Source of the DNA: Macrostomum hystrix
Taxonomy: Eukaryota; Platyhelminthes; Macrostomidae
Length of the DNA stretch: 64,000 nucleotides
NCBI GenBank assembly: GCA_950097015.1
Contig: CATNEN010000001.1
Location: forward strand, 8,365,001-8,429,000
Reading direction: 5' to 3'
Shown here: piece after piece, positions 55,001-64,000 of the stretch
How the letters are laid out: every line of letters begins with the position of its first letter
How positions within the stretch are numbered: position 1 is the first letter of the stretch
Notes under the pieces: model-generated
Databases searched by the model: none
What the model saw: only the letters and a program-made list of their open reading frames with translations
What the model was told of the DNA's origin: nothing
Program-made: the position numbers and the translations under genes

Positions 55001-57574
55001 TTCCTCATTAGATTTAAAGTGTATGTTTCGGCTAAAAACCAGCATCATAAACTTTTTCTAAACAACGTGGCTTCCCGTCCTTCTACTCGTCAGTGGTCCA
55101 CGTGTAAATATTAAACAGTACTAAAAGTATTAATATATTCATGAGGTTGAAGCCTTGTGGTTAGAGCCTCAATTTGATTCCCGACTTCTTTATAGAATAT
55201 TTTTAGCATTTTGCAGGACACATAAAGCTGCATTGCTTCAGTTCACCCAGCTGTTAAATGAATGCCAGCAATAGCTGGGGGTATTTGAGTGTTAGCTGTG
55301 GAGTCCCCCCAGTCCATGGACTGAGCAGCCGTACGCAGCCTTCAAATGCGCTCTGCAATAGCTGCGGCTGTGCTGTCGGCTGCACATCTGGCCCGATTGG
55401 GACAGGTGCAATTTTTTTATTAAAAGAAAAAATTACCTAATGAAGAAAAACTCCACAAGTAGTATATTTGACCAGCCGCAGCTATTGCACTGCGTGTACA
55501 TGGCTGTTCAGTCCAATCAGGAATAGTTTTTACTCAAACGACTGAGCTAGGCATAGGCGCGCGTCTAAGTTTTTGCGAGTGATCAAAATGTATTAAAAAC
55601 AATTGAATTACCTGGTCCTCCGTAATACCATCTTCGGAATCAGCGTCTTCATTAGGCACCAATAGAGCCAGGATCAAAGGCACGCCGCCCAGGGCGCGAA
55701 CTTCGCACCTCACACCAGCATCCTCGGCTAGCTGAATCAGGCACCAGAGCGCATTCCAAGCCAGTTTGACATCGTCCGAACCGGTTAGATTCACTAACAA
55801 CGCGACTCCGTCCAGATCGGACACAGCTGTTCTAATGGACGAGTCGGATAGCAACAAGCGAAGCAGATTCACAGCCAGACGCTTGGACTGAGTATCGTAG
55901 CGATCGATAATAGCCAAGATCTGTTCGGCTAGCGACTCCGGCTTGACGCCGCCGCTGCCGCCGCCGCGCAGCATCTGCCTAGGCGACTCCTGCTGGGCCA
56001 ATGAGGCTAGGGCATGCAGTGAGCAGTGCAGAGTTGCCGAATCGTTGGCCGATAGCAGATGAACTAGAGACACGTGTACCTGCGGCGAGAGTAGGACACA
56101 ACTGTTAGATCATCATAACAGTAATGTTTGAAGACCCGCAGCCATCTAGCAGGCAATTATACTCATTCAGCTGACACCTAAGCGCGCCAGAGCATTTCGT
56201 ATACTACTTATTGTCTCATCTCTCTCCTTCAGAATCTTGATTGACGACTTCTAGAATATTAGTATCAAGGATATAAATAATTTATTGCAGGAGGGCTGCG
56301 GGACACTAGACCTGCAGCCAGCGAGGAAGCAATTCTGCCCATTCCGCTGACTCCTGAGCACACGAGCACAGAGGTGAAGTACGTCTGCTATGACTTTCTC
56401 ATCGTCATGCAGTGTACACCCTCACTGTGCCTTAAAGGTTGGCCCTGAAGGGAGTTCATTACACGACAATGAATGTGGCATTGTCGCGAAATGCGAAAGA
56501 CAAACGCTTTAGACCGCTCTGCCACTGACCCACTAGTAATCCGGGATTCAATAACATATAATCTGCCTCTGACCCACTAGTAATCCGGGATTCAATCACA
56601 TATAATCTGCCTCTGAGCCACTAGTAATCCGGGATTCAATCACATATAATCTGCCACTGACCCACTAGTAATCCGGGATTCAATCACATAAAATCTGCCA
56701 CTGACCCACTAGTAATCCGGGATTCAATCACATAAAATCTGCCACTGACCCACTAGTAATCCGGGATTCAATCACATAAAATCTGCCACTGACCCACTAG
56801 TAATCCGGGATTCAATCACATATAATCCAGAAATCAGAAGCTCGCTGACCTGCAGTTTTAAGAAGGTCTCCTTCCCAGTGCCGGCTGCGGAGCTGTGACT
56901 GGGGCAGGTGATGAGCTTCTGAAAGACGTTGCAGAACTCGCGCACAATGTCTAGCATGTGCGGAGTGTCGCCGTGAATCAGGTAACTTTCAGTCGCTAAT
57001 TTCAAAGCCTTGGCCAAGCATTCAACAGCTTCAGCATCTTCCAGACACCGGCGCTGCATGTAGCGATCGCGCAGGAGAATCCTGAGAGCACCAAGCAGGC
57101 CAAGCAGAGTGTCAGGTTGAGCCTCGGACATCCACGAGTCAGATTTCACTCGGCGGGATAGAAGCAGGTCCAGCAGACGCGAGGCGGCATGATTTGGGCC
57201 GAAGCGCCGCTCGTTTCGATGCGCCTGACAGAACAGATGCCAGAGCTCGGCCTCCTGCTGGTCGTGGGCGCTGGCGCGCGGACTGGCTAGCGGCCATGGA
57301 CTGGCTGGAACCGGTTTGGCGCCAACAGTTGGCTGGCTGGAGCGACGATTTTCGCGCGAGCTTTGTCTCTCTAAGCTAGGGGGCTGCTGCTGCTGCTGGG
57401 AGGTGACGGATGTTATTGGCAGCGGAAGCGACTTTTCCAACAGAAAAAGCAGCTCTCGAATTGGGTTTCTGTTTTTGATTGATAAAGATGAAATAAAATT
57501 TCATTTAATAATTAAACTTATAATAAAAAAAACTAGATAACTCACTGCTCAAATGTTGCATCTTCACTAGACAT
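48949..57574 (-). CDS. NEK10: NEK10 protein kinase, complete nine-exon gene
   Basis: Exons: 57574-57546, 57468-56850, 56079-55612, 54808-54410, 53451-53148, 52284-52113, 51479-51164, 50825-50106, 49263-48949. All junctions are GT-AG and phase-consistent; the product is about 1113 residues (human about 1170). Residues 40-505 form helical/armadillo repeats (NVRSAACCALTELLLDD; RALRFLFSLERNR; FIDIGHYNRD) as in NEK10 only. The kinase domain has GSGAFG 540-545, Lys560, Glu584, HRD 663-665, DFG 683-685 and CPE 708-710, so it should be active. A basic coiled coil, a long Gly/Ser/Ala-rich insert, a conserved SQRRVRQISDPI block (about 940) and a C-terminal LTYTDLSQMLESVLE helix match the vertebrate protein. 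NEK10 is linked to ciliary function and to the DNA-damage G2/M response in vertebrates. A 13-Gln run precedes the C-terminus. Confidence 0.94.
48994..49032 (-). repeat. CAG/CAA repeat coding 13 glutamines in NEK10
   Basis: A (CTG)n tract on the plus strand inside the last NEK10 exon. Two CAA codons interrupt its 5' end on the coding strand. Confidence 0.93.
49300..50055. repeat. 20-bp minisatellite in NEK10 intron 8
   Basis: About 35 units of agaatgttctatcaatctgc with ctac/cagc/gctc variants and clear higher-order blocks. All three plus-strand frames are open (20 is not a multiple of 3, so each frame cycles through the same peptide), producing long false ORFs. Confidence 0.94.
50905..51010. 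repeat. 18-bp minisatellite in NEK10 intron 7
   Basis: About six units of ttcgttaacttcagctaa in a 338-bp intron. Confidence 0.9.
51500..52015. repeat. 35-bp minisatellite in NEK10 intron 6
   Basis: About 14 units around 'tgactgctgtttgaggatgt' plus 'taatgaccggataaa', fairly diverged. Confidence 0.9.
52470..53042. repeat. 45-bp minisatellite in NEK10 intron 5
   Basis: About 12-13 units around 'tttctaggaaatatataaat' plus 'actcgtactataaatttagctgtat', AT-rich and highly homogeneous. Confidence 0.93.
53500..53970. repeat. 16-bp minisatellite in NEK10 intron 4
   Basis: About 29 units of gtctcatctctcccgt. It is the same sequence family as the intergenic array at 27470-29165, but here nearly uniform. 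Confidence 0.94.
54018..54336 (+). mobile_element. SINE-A copy in NEK10 intron 4
   Basis: The head GGGGGTCAGTGGCAGAGCAA, a B-box (GAGCTCTATTCC), the family body and an (ATT)n tail (gtagttattattattaa). It is about 320 bp long, with a deletion in the body relative to the 37512 copy. Confidence 0.8.
55145..55410 (+). mobile_element. SINE-B copy in NEK10 intron 3
   Basis: A tRNA-like head (TTGTGGTTAGAGCCTC, then TTTGATTCCCGAC), then 'gcattgcttcagttcaccca' and 'agctgcggctgtgctgtcgg' blocks shared with 62490-62695. A short inverted piece of the same family follows at about 55470-55525. Confidence 0.65.
56282..56531 (-). mobile_element. SINE-A copy in NEK10 intron 2, reverse orientation
   Basis: The reverse complement ends (5' head) with 'accgctctgccactgaccc' at about 56512-56531. 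The body has 'gaaggttggccctg' and 'cagtgtacaccctcactgtg'. Its head runs straight into the 44-bp array. Confidence 0.8.
56518..56830. repeat. 44-bp minisatellite seeded at a SINE end (NEK10 intron 2)
   Basis: About seven units, each made of the SINE-A 5' terminal bases (ctgcc[a/t]ctgaccc) plus about 30 bp of adjoining DNA (actagtaatccgggattcaa and on). Confidence 0.92.
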
Positions 57575-60500
57575 AACAAGCGAAGTTGTTTTATTGGAAT
57601 TTCTTTGAATTATGGAGGCAGAAAACTTTAAGCTGCAATTAGTAAGTTAGTGGCTATACAGTTTCTAGTCTTTTGATTGATTGATTGCTTAATAACTTTC
57701 AGATTTGAGTAGAATAATTTATGAGGTGCAGTTCAAAGCCAAACTATACTAAATCAATTTGTAAGCATTTATTATGCATTTTTTCTATAGCAGTTAAACA
57801 CTGAAAAGGTAAATGATTAAATAATTTCATTAAGCTTAACTTGCAAAATAGTTCACAGTTCAATAGTTGGGCACAGGTCCAATACTGTGATGCTCCAATT
57901 GTATCACCAATAATGCTATTTCAGTATTTGAGTTTTGGACCTTAATACTTTTTTCTTAGTATTGGACCATGGTACTAAGCGATACATTTTCTTAAGTCCA
58001 ATAATTGAATATAATCAATCTAGTACTAAAACATCATTGGTTTTTTTCAGCTAAAATGATTAAAGAAAATAACAAAAAAATGTTAATTGTGTAATTTAAT
58101 AACACCTGTTTTCTTTTGATTTTGATCAATTAAACATAACATTCGGTTTTTGTTCTGATTCTGAACACTCACTGTCATTATTGATGAGTGATCACAAATG
58201 ACAAATTCACAACTTTGACTAACTAGTTAGTAATAGTAACTACAACTAAAACTGCTACATCAAGTTTTTTTTTAAATTATATATATATATTTAATTTTAC
58301 CTTGTATAGGGACATACTTACTTTAAACTTAATTAGTGAGTTATTGTACTGGCAAAATAGAATTGTACTGTACTAATAATAAAAAAAATGCAATTTATAA
58401 CAATATTTCACCCATTTAATCTTATTTTCTGGTCAGCAATGTCTCAATAGAGTCCTTAGCATCTAAGAAAAAACCGACTAAAAACTTTTTTTCAATTTTA
58501 GGCTGTACAAATAATGAGAAAAAATAGTATCAGACAAAGTATCATATTAAAGTATTGGGCAAAACTAAAATTTTGTACAACAAATCTTGCCAATACATTT
58601 TGCCTGAGTATTGGTATTGTAATATCACTTTAAAGCTCAGAGTTTAGATTATCAGTACAGTAGGCCTTGCTAAGATTTTAAATATCTGGTGTTTGGCGCC
58701 TATTGTCTATTGAAACTTTTAATTTTTTAATTAATTGACACAATTTATGTAGCAAGAATTTTTACCCAATAAAAAAGTTAAGCAACACTAGTGTAGCCAC
58801 TTTATTGCATTAGGGCCTATGTACTTAACAAAATATTCTCTAATGGATTAATGCTGGCACATGTTTCTATATGGATTTATAATCTGAATTTTCGGCAGTT
58901 CACTGACTTAACTATATAATAATATATATATTATATATATATTATATATATAACATATAATAATTAACAGTCAAAGAAATTCTCAACTTCATTGTACGCT
59001 CAGCGGCTCAGTATGTGCACTGACTACTTTCTACTCACTTCTTAGAAATGAAACTATGATATAGTAATCAGAATTGGATGCACAGCGATCCTGTATATCA
59101 AATTATAAGTATGCAATAATGTACTTCAGAGTTTTATTTGTGTGATAGAAACCTGAATTGCGTAATATTAAGCCCGTAATATTGCAATGACCTGTAGTTA
59201 TTTTTAGAATTGATCAAAATAAAAGAATGAAAGGACGCTAGTTTTTTCAATTCGTTTTAAAAAAATATAGAAAAAATAACTTGATGTGATTTATTAAAGC
59301 AAATAAGTATTTCTTTTGACCTTGGTTCTTATTCGCGCACATAAAAAATGTACATTTTGCTTAAACCCTTGTTTTTTTCGCTTTATTTGAAAGAGTCGAA
59401 AATTCCAAATTTCACAACATTTTTATAAGGCAGTTGTTATTTACCTACCGGACAAATAGCCGTTTGATTATTCGTCCGGTTAGGCCCCTAGTGATTTTAT
59501 TGTTAATTTTAGATTTCATACCAAATGTCTGCATTAAAAGGAAGGCACCAAACTATGCATGTCGGAAGAGATCTTCCCTTTAAGCCAATTTTTTTATATC
59601 TAACTAATGTCTGTTTGATTTGTATTTTTATCCAACTAAAGAGTAGGCCTAACCTAAGTTCCTTTGAAGCGTGAAGTTGTAAATGTAGCGACTCATTCGA
59701 ATACTTCTACAAAGTCAACTGGGTCACCAGCGAAGGACGATACCATGATCAACAGCGAGGACCACAATTTCAACTCCTCAATAGGCTTTCCTCTTGAGTG
59801 ATTAACTAAGTTATGAGGAGTTGTAGCGCTACCATGAGAACCCCTATCATTTTTAAGATAAAATAATTAACCGGAAAAATAATTAAACGGCTATTTGTCC
59901 AGTTAACCGGACAAATAACAACTAACTTTTTATAATTGGAGCACATTGAACACATTGTTGTTCACATTAGCAAAGCAGAAGTGAAAGTTTATTTCACAAT
60001 TATTCGAAATGTTGTAGTTGATTGATTCAGAATTTTTTTGTGTTTTTGTTAGTTTTATATCGTTTTTGTAGTTTATTGAACATTTCTTGTTATTACTGTA
60101 CTTTAGAGTTTTATACAATACATATTGAAGATAGGATTTTAATAAAAGTTATGATCAAATAGAAATAGAAATTTGCTAAAATACGATAAACAATAAGATT
60201 TTTATGTGATCATTACAGTACCTCTATGAACATATAATATTCTTTCTTTGTTTTTTAAAATTTAGAATTGAAATGTTTACTTGCAAAATTGAACTAGGCG
60301 GCAGGCCCTACCTTTTCTGCTTTTCATGGCTTCTTGATCTTTAATCCTATAAAGCACTTGAGGTTTTTCAATTGACTTGAAATTCAATTAGACACTTAGG
60401 ATCCTAGACACTTTGTCATCTTTCACTTTCGTCATCTACTTTGAAGATACTAGGCCTACACTTTGTTGGTTCTTGGACACTTTGTCATCTGAATGATTCC

Positions 60501-60878
60501 TGACTCCACTAAAACAATTTGTGTCCTTTAGCAAGACACTAAACTCTGCATTGCTTTAGTTCACCCATTTTCATTTTATTTTTCATATTCCATATTTGAA
60601 ATTATAATTATAAATATTTATGATGTCAAGTTAGTGTTATAAGTAATTAATTCAAATTATGTACTTTTAATTCTAACTTATATAAAACATACTCATAGGC
60701 CTACTTTAAAAACTTCATGCAATTCGAACATATTCAAGCCAAAAAATATTAAACAGATTCTGGAATTATAATCCATAGTTTAAAAATATATTTATATTAG
60801 ATACAAATAGCTTTAAGATGCAAACTTTTCAATCTGACTTTTAGTGCATTATTTTATTTTATTTCACATTTCATAGCA
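57575..60878. promoter_or_regulatory. shared upstream region between NEK10 and NUP98
   Basis: Head-to-head spacing of 3.3 kb, strongly AT-rich. It contains the MITE at 59430-59930, an AT palindrome near 58915-58950, and a short SINE-B fragment near 60520-60570. No gene was seen. Bidirectional promoter use is possible but not shown by the sequence. Confidence 0.35.
59430..59930. mobile_element. MITE-like element with about 50-bp inverted ends
   Basis: The left end (gttgttatttacctaccgga, then CAAATAGCCGTTT) is inverted at 59868-59927. Each end itself contains facing copies of GGACAAATA/TTTGTCC, so the ends can fold. The target duplication could not be identified. Confidence 0.6.
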
Positions 60879-63270
60879 ATGTTCGGCAGCAATCCATTTG
60901 GCAAACCTGCCACCCCAGTGCAGCCAACTGCTGGAAGCAGTCTGTTTGGCAGTCCATCAGCAGCTGGCAGCTCCACCAACTCAACCGGTCTGTTTGGCGC
61001 CGCAGCCAGACCTGGCGGCCTGCTATCTAGCCCAGCCGGCTCCACCTTCGGCATGATGCAGCCAAATGTTGGCCTGCAACAGCAGACTTCTGTTGTGCCC
61101 GGCTCTTCCAGTGTGACATTTGGCGGCGCTGGAACTGCTGGCGGCGCTGGAACTGGCAGCATATTTGGCGCATCTGGCGGGTTTGGTGCCACTGGCAGCA
61201 TGGGCATGTCCAGTAGTCTTGGCGCCACCGGAGTCGGTTCAATTGTTGGTGGCTCTAGACCGTCTTTTAATCCACCAATTAGTACAGAGAGTTCTACGCA
61301 GGTAAAAACATGCTTGGTATTGATTTAGTCTATTCGAACTCTTTTTTGAGTATCAAATCGCAAATTTTTCGATACATATCGGGTAAATGTCGTCTAAATT
61401 TTGTGTACAGTGTTTTGTGAGGTTAATCCTCTAGGGTGCAAATTGCACTTAAAGCCTTCTCTCCGCGGCTGCGCCCAAAATGAATGTGGCCTCGCCGAGC
61501 TCGGGGACCTTAGTGCGAGAAACAAACTCGTTAGACCGCTCTGCCACTTACCTCTAACAGGCTTTCAATTTGGTTCTTGATTAAGTTTTTCTATACATAT
61601 CGGACAAATATGGTAAACCCCTTGTGGCAGTGTCCCTCATATTTTAGTTATTCAAAAATTGTTTTGGACCAAGAATTTTGTTTAAAAAGTTTTCTATACA
61701 TATAGGATAAATATAGTAAAAGCCTTGTGGCAGTGTGTCCCTCATATTTTTAGTTATTCAAAAATTGTTTTGGACCAAGAATTTTGTTTAAAAAGTTTTC
61801 TTTACATATAGGATAGACACTCCACTATCAAATTTGTTCAGGCAAAGGGCGGCGCTCAGCAGACCGTGAACACTAAGCACATGGTGATCACCGCTATGAA
61901 AGAATATCAGGCCGGCAGCCTTGAGGAATTGCGCTCGGAAGACTACGCCGCTGGTAGGCGGGGTCCGCAATCCGTTGTCGGATCCGCCGGTGGAGTTGGC
62001 ATGTTCGGCGCTTCCTCTGTGCAGCCAGCGTCAGCCGCCGCGCCCGCTGTTGGAAGCCTGTTCGGCAGCGGGGCCGGCACAGGTGGTCTGTTTGGTAGCG
62101 GCGCCGGTGCTAGCAATCCAGGCGCTGCTAAGCCGTTCGGCGCAGCCACATCCGCCGTACCGACTTTCGGTAGCGTGGCATCGTCGACCGCTACTCAGAA
62201 TGTCGGCGGCGGGGGCCTATTCGGCTTCAATGCCGGAGCATCTTCAACTGTCGGCTCTACGGGCACTGGCGCCGGCGGACTATTTGGCGCCTCATCCGCC
62301 GCGGGAGCTGCTAAGCCTACCGGATTTGCATTCGGCTCAACTGCTAGTCAGCCAACTTCAGTAAGCGAATAAGATGACGAGGAATCTTTAACTTGTATTA
62401 TAGTCATACTGACTCTCGCCGTTTACCTAAAAAAGGACTAGGCGCTGATCATTCTGCACTAATTATAAAGAAGAATGATGACATCTGCCCTGGTTTTAGC
62501 CTAGTGGTTAGAGCGTTGGACTCACGACGTGAAGGTCGGTGGTTCGATTCTCGAATCCACGAAGCATTTCTTTCCCTTAACAAGACACTTAACTGAGCAT
62601 TGCTTCAGTTCACCCAGCTGTACCAGCATCAGCTGCGGCTGTGCTGTCGGCTGCACACCTGGCCCGATTGGAGCAGATGTAGTCAAATTTTTATAATTAT
62701 TACTGTGCCTTCAAGGTTGGCCCTCAAAGGCGCTAATTGCACGACAAACCCCCAAGTCTTCTCCGTGGCGGCGTGGCCTCGCCGCAGAATTAAGAGAGGC
62801 AAACTTGTCTGACCGCTCTGCTACGCACTTAAGCCCTTTCTCAGCCCCCATTCTAGTGTTATTTCTCCATGCCTTCGCAGGTCGCAGCTCCGGTCTCGGG
62901 TACCACCTCGCTATTTGGCGGCGCCGCAGCTGGCGGAGGCCTGTTTGGTTCGTCGGCGGCCAACGCGGCTAAGCCGAGTCCGTTTTCGTTCGGCGCATCG
63001 ACTGGAGTGTCGACCGCTTCGGCCACTCCGGCAGCCGGCTCGGCGTTCGGTTTCGGCGCTCCCACAGGTGCCACCGGTGGTGGCCTGTTCGGTGGTGCTG
63101 CTAATGCCGCTAAACCGTTCGCATTTGGCGCATCAACTGGCACCGCGCCTGGCACTTCCACAGCTTCTGGCGGCTCGTTCTTTGGCGCCCCGGCGGCTGC
63201 TCCGAATGTCTCAGCTGCGCCTGGTGGTGGCCTCTTCGGCGGCGGCGGCGGTGCCTTTGGCTCCACAGCG
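60879..63270 (+). CDS. NUP98: NUP98 nucleoporin, first three coding exons (3' partial)
   Basis: Exons 60879-61301, 61842-62360 and 62881-63270 join in phase 0 to give 444 residues; the gene continues beyond the window after a GTATGT donor. Exon 1 starts MFGSNPFGKP and is full of FG dipeptides. Exon 2 opens with the GLEBS motif (TKHMVITAMKEYQAGSLEEL at about 152-171, then RSEDY), the RAE1/Gle2-binding segment found only in NUP98-type nucleoporins. GLFG and xxFG repeats in Gly/Ala/Ser-rich linkers follow. These form the permeability barrier of the nuclear pore and help mRNA export. The autoproteolytic and NUP96 portions would lie outside. A TTTCATAG acceptor-like site ends two bases before the ATG, so the start exon may be joined to an upstream leader. 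Confidence 0.93.
61425..61556 (-). mobile_element. SINE-A fragment in NUP98 intron 1, reverse orientation
   Basis: 'ccttctctccgcggctgcgc', 'gtggcctcgccg' and 'gaccgctctgccactta' match the family head and neighbouring body in reverse. Confidence 0.75.
61565..61815. repeat. about 115-bp direct duplication in NUP98 intron 1
   Basis: Two tandem copies of a segment containing 'tttctatacatat', 'ccttgtggcagtgt' and 'attcaaaaattgttttggac', plus the beginning of a third. The fragment 'cgatacatatcgggtaaatg' at 61369 hints at an older copy. Confidence 0.8.
62490..62695 (+). mobile_element. SINE-B copy in NUP98 intron 2
   Basis: The tRNA-like head has an A-box region (TAGCCTAGTGGTTAGAGCG) and a B-box (GGTTCGATTC), then 'aacaagacacttaactgagc', 'attgcttcagttcacccagc' and 'gctgcggctgtgctgtcggc'. 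The anticodon stem does not pair, so it is not a tRNA gene. Confidence 0.72.
62700..62832 (-). mobile_element. SINE-A fragment in NUP98 intron 2, reverse orientation
   Basis: 'ctgtgccttcaaggttggcc', 'gcacgacaaacccccaagtc' and 'gaccgctctgctacgcac' match the SINE-A body and head in reverse. It abuts the SINE-B copy. Confidence 0.72.
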
Positions 63271-63349
63271 GTATGTCATTGCGACATCCTGTTCCAGACC
63301 CCCTTTCCCAGATGCTCACTCACCCACTTTCTCAAAGACTCAAATCATT

Positions 63350-64000
63350 TCCCGCACCCTCAGATTCTGTCCTGCACCCTCAGATTCTGTCCTACACCCT
63401 CAGATTCTGTCCTACACCCTCAGATTCTGTCCTGCACCCTCAGATTCTGTCCTCCACCCTCAGATTCTGTCCTACACCCTCAGATTCTGTCCTGCACCCT
63501 CAGATTCTGTCCTACATGCACCCTCAGATTCTGTCCTACACCATCAGACTCTGTCCTGCACCCTCAGATTCTGTCCTCCACCCTCAGATTCTGTCCTCCA
63601 CCCTCAAATTATTTCCTACACCCTCAGATTCTGTCCCACAACCTCAGATTCTGCCCCACACCCTCAGATTCTGTCCTACACCCTCAGATTCTGTCCCACA
63701 CCCTCAGATTCTGTCCTACACCCTCAGATTCTGTCCTACACCCTCAGATTCTGTCCTACACCCTCAGATTCTGTCCTACACCCTCAGATTCTGTCCTACA
63801 CCCTCAGATTCTGTCCTACACCCTCAGATTCTGTCCCTCACCCTCAGATTCTGTCCCACACCCTCAGATTCTGTCCCTCACCCTCAGATTCTGTCCCACA
63901 CCCTCAGATTCTGTCCCTCACCCTCAGATTCTGTCCCACACCCTCAGATTCTGTCCCACACCCTCAGATTCTGTCCTACACCCTCAGATTCTGTCCCACA
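63350..64000. repeat. 20-bp minisatellite in NUP98 intron 3, continues past window
   Basis: About 32 units of caccctcagattctgtccta with ccca/ccct/ctgca variants in 20-bp register up to the last base. Confidence 0.94.

Noticed and set aside
62490-62570. possible tRNA gene with B-box GGTTCGATTC
   Set aside because: The anticodon stem does not pair, and the downstream body matches the repeat at 55145-55410.

Overview
This is nuclear DNA of an invertebrate animal. Genes are split by GT-AG introns and include animal-type NEK10 and NUP98. The interspersed DNA holds piggyBac, Ty3/gypsy, Tc1-like, Helitron-like and CMC-like elements, tRNA-derived SINEs and more than 20 minisatellite arrays. A spiralian (flatworm- or mollusc-like) host is my guess only; nothing here fixes the phylum.

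Layout. 1-1.5 kb: a piggyBac transposase cut by the window edge. 4.5-10.8 kb: remains of a minus-strand Ty3/gypsy polyprotein, split by a 2.76-kb non-autonomous Helitron-like element that carries its own minisatellites. 10.8-22.4 kb: a degenerate tandem array split by a 10,008-bp DNA transposon (11778-21785). That transposon has matching CCCGTATAG ends, a TAA target duplication, inverted subterminal arrays of a GTGACCGT motif, a broken CMC/EnSpm-like transposase, a BEN-domain ORF, a small CxxC ORF and a nested second Helitron-like copy. 23.7-26.3 kb: an intronless M1 aminopeptidase. 27.5-29.2 kb: a large 16-18-bp array. 29.4-30.2 kb: a two-exon gene for a small secreted six-cysteine peptide. 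30.6 kb: a hammerhead-like motif. 32.7-34.0 kb: an LRAT-domain acyltransferase. 36.4-44.7 kb: a 13-exon type I membrane protein. 48.9-57.6 kb: a complete nine-exon NEK10 kinase (about 1113 aa). 60.9 kb to the end: the first three coding exons of NUP98 (FG repeats plus GLEBS), head-to-head with NEK10.

The strongest pattern concerns introns. In the two complete multi-exon genes the introns are either minimal (72-94 bp) or enlarged, and nearly every enlarged intron holds its own private minisatellite (units 16-45 bp) and/or a SINE. In one intron the repeat unit contains the first 14 bp of the adjacent SINE, which suggests one way such arrays begin. Two Helitron-like copies carry the same pair of arrays at different lengths, a second way in which arrays are spread.

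Spliced models were built by eye from splice signals, reading phase and protein-family resemblance. No search or expression data was available.
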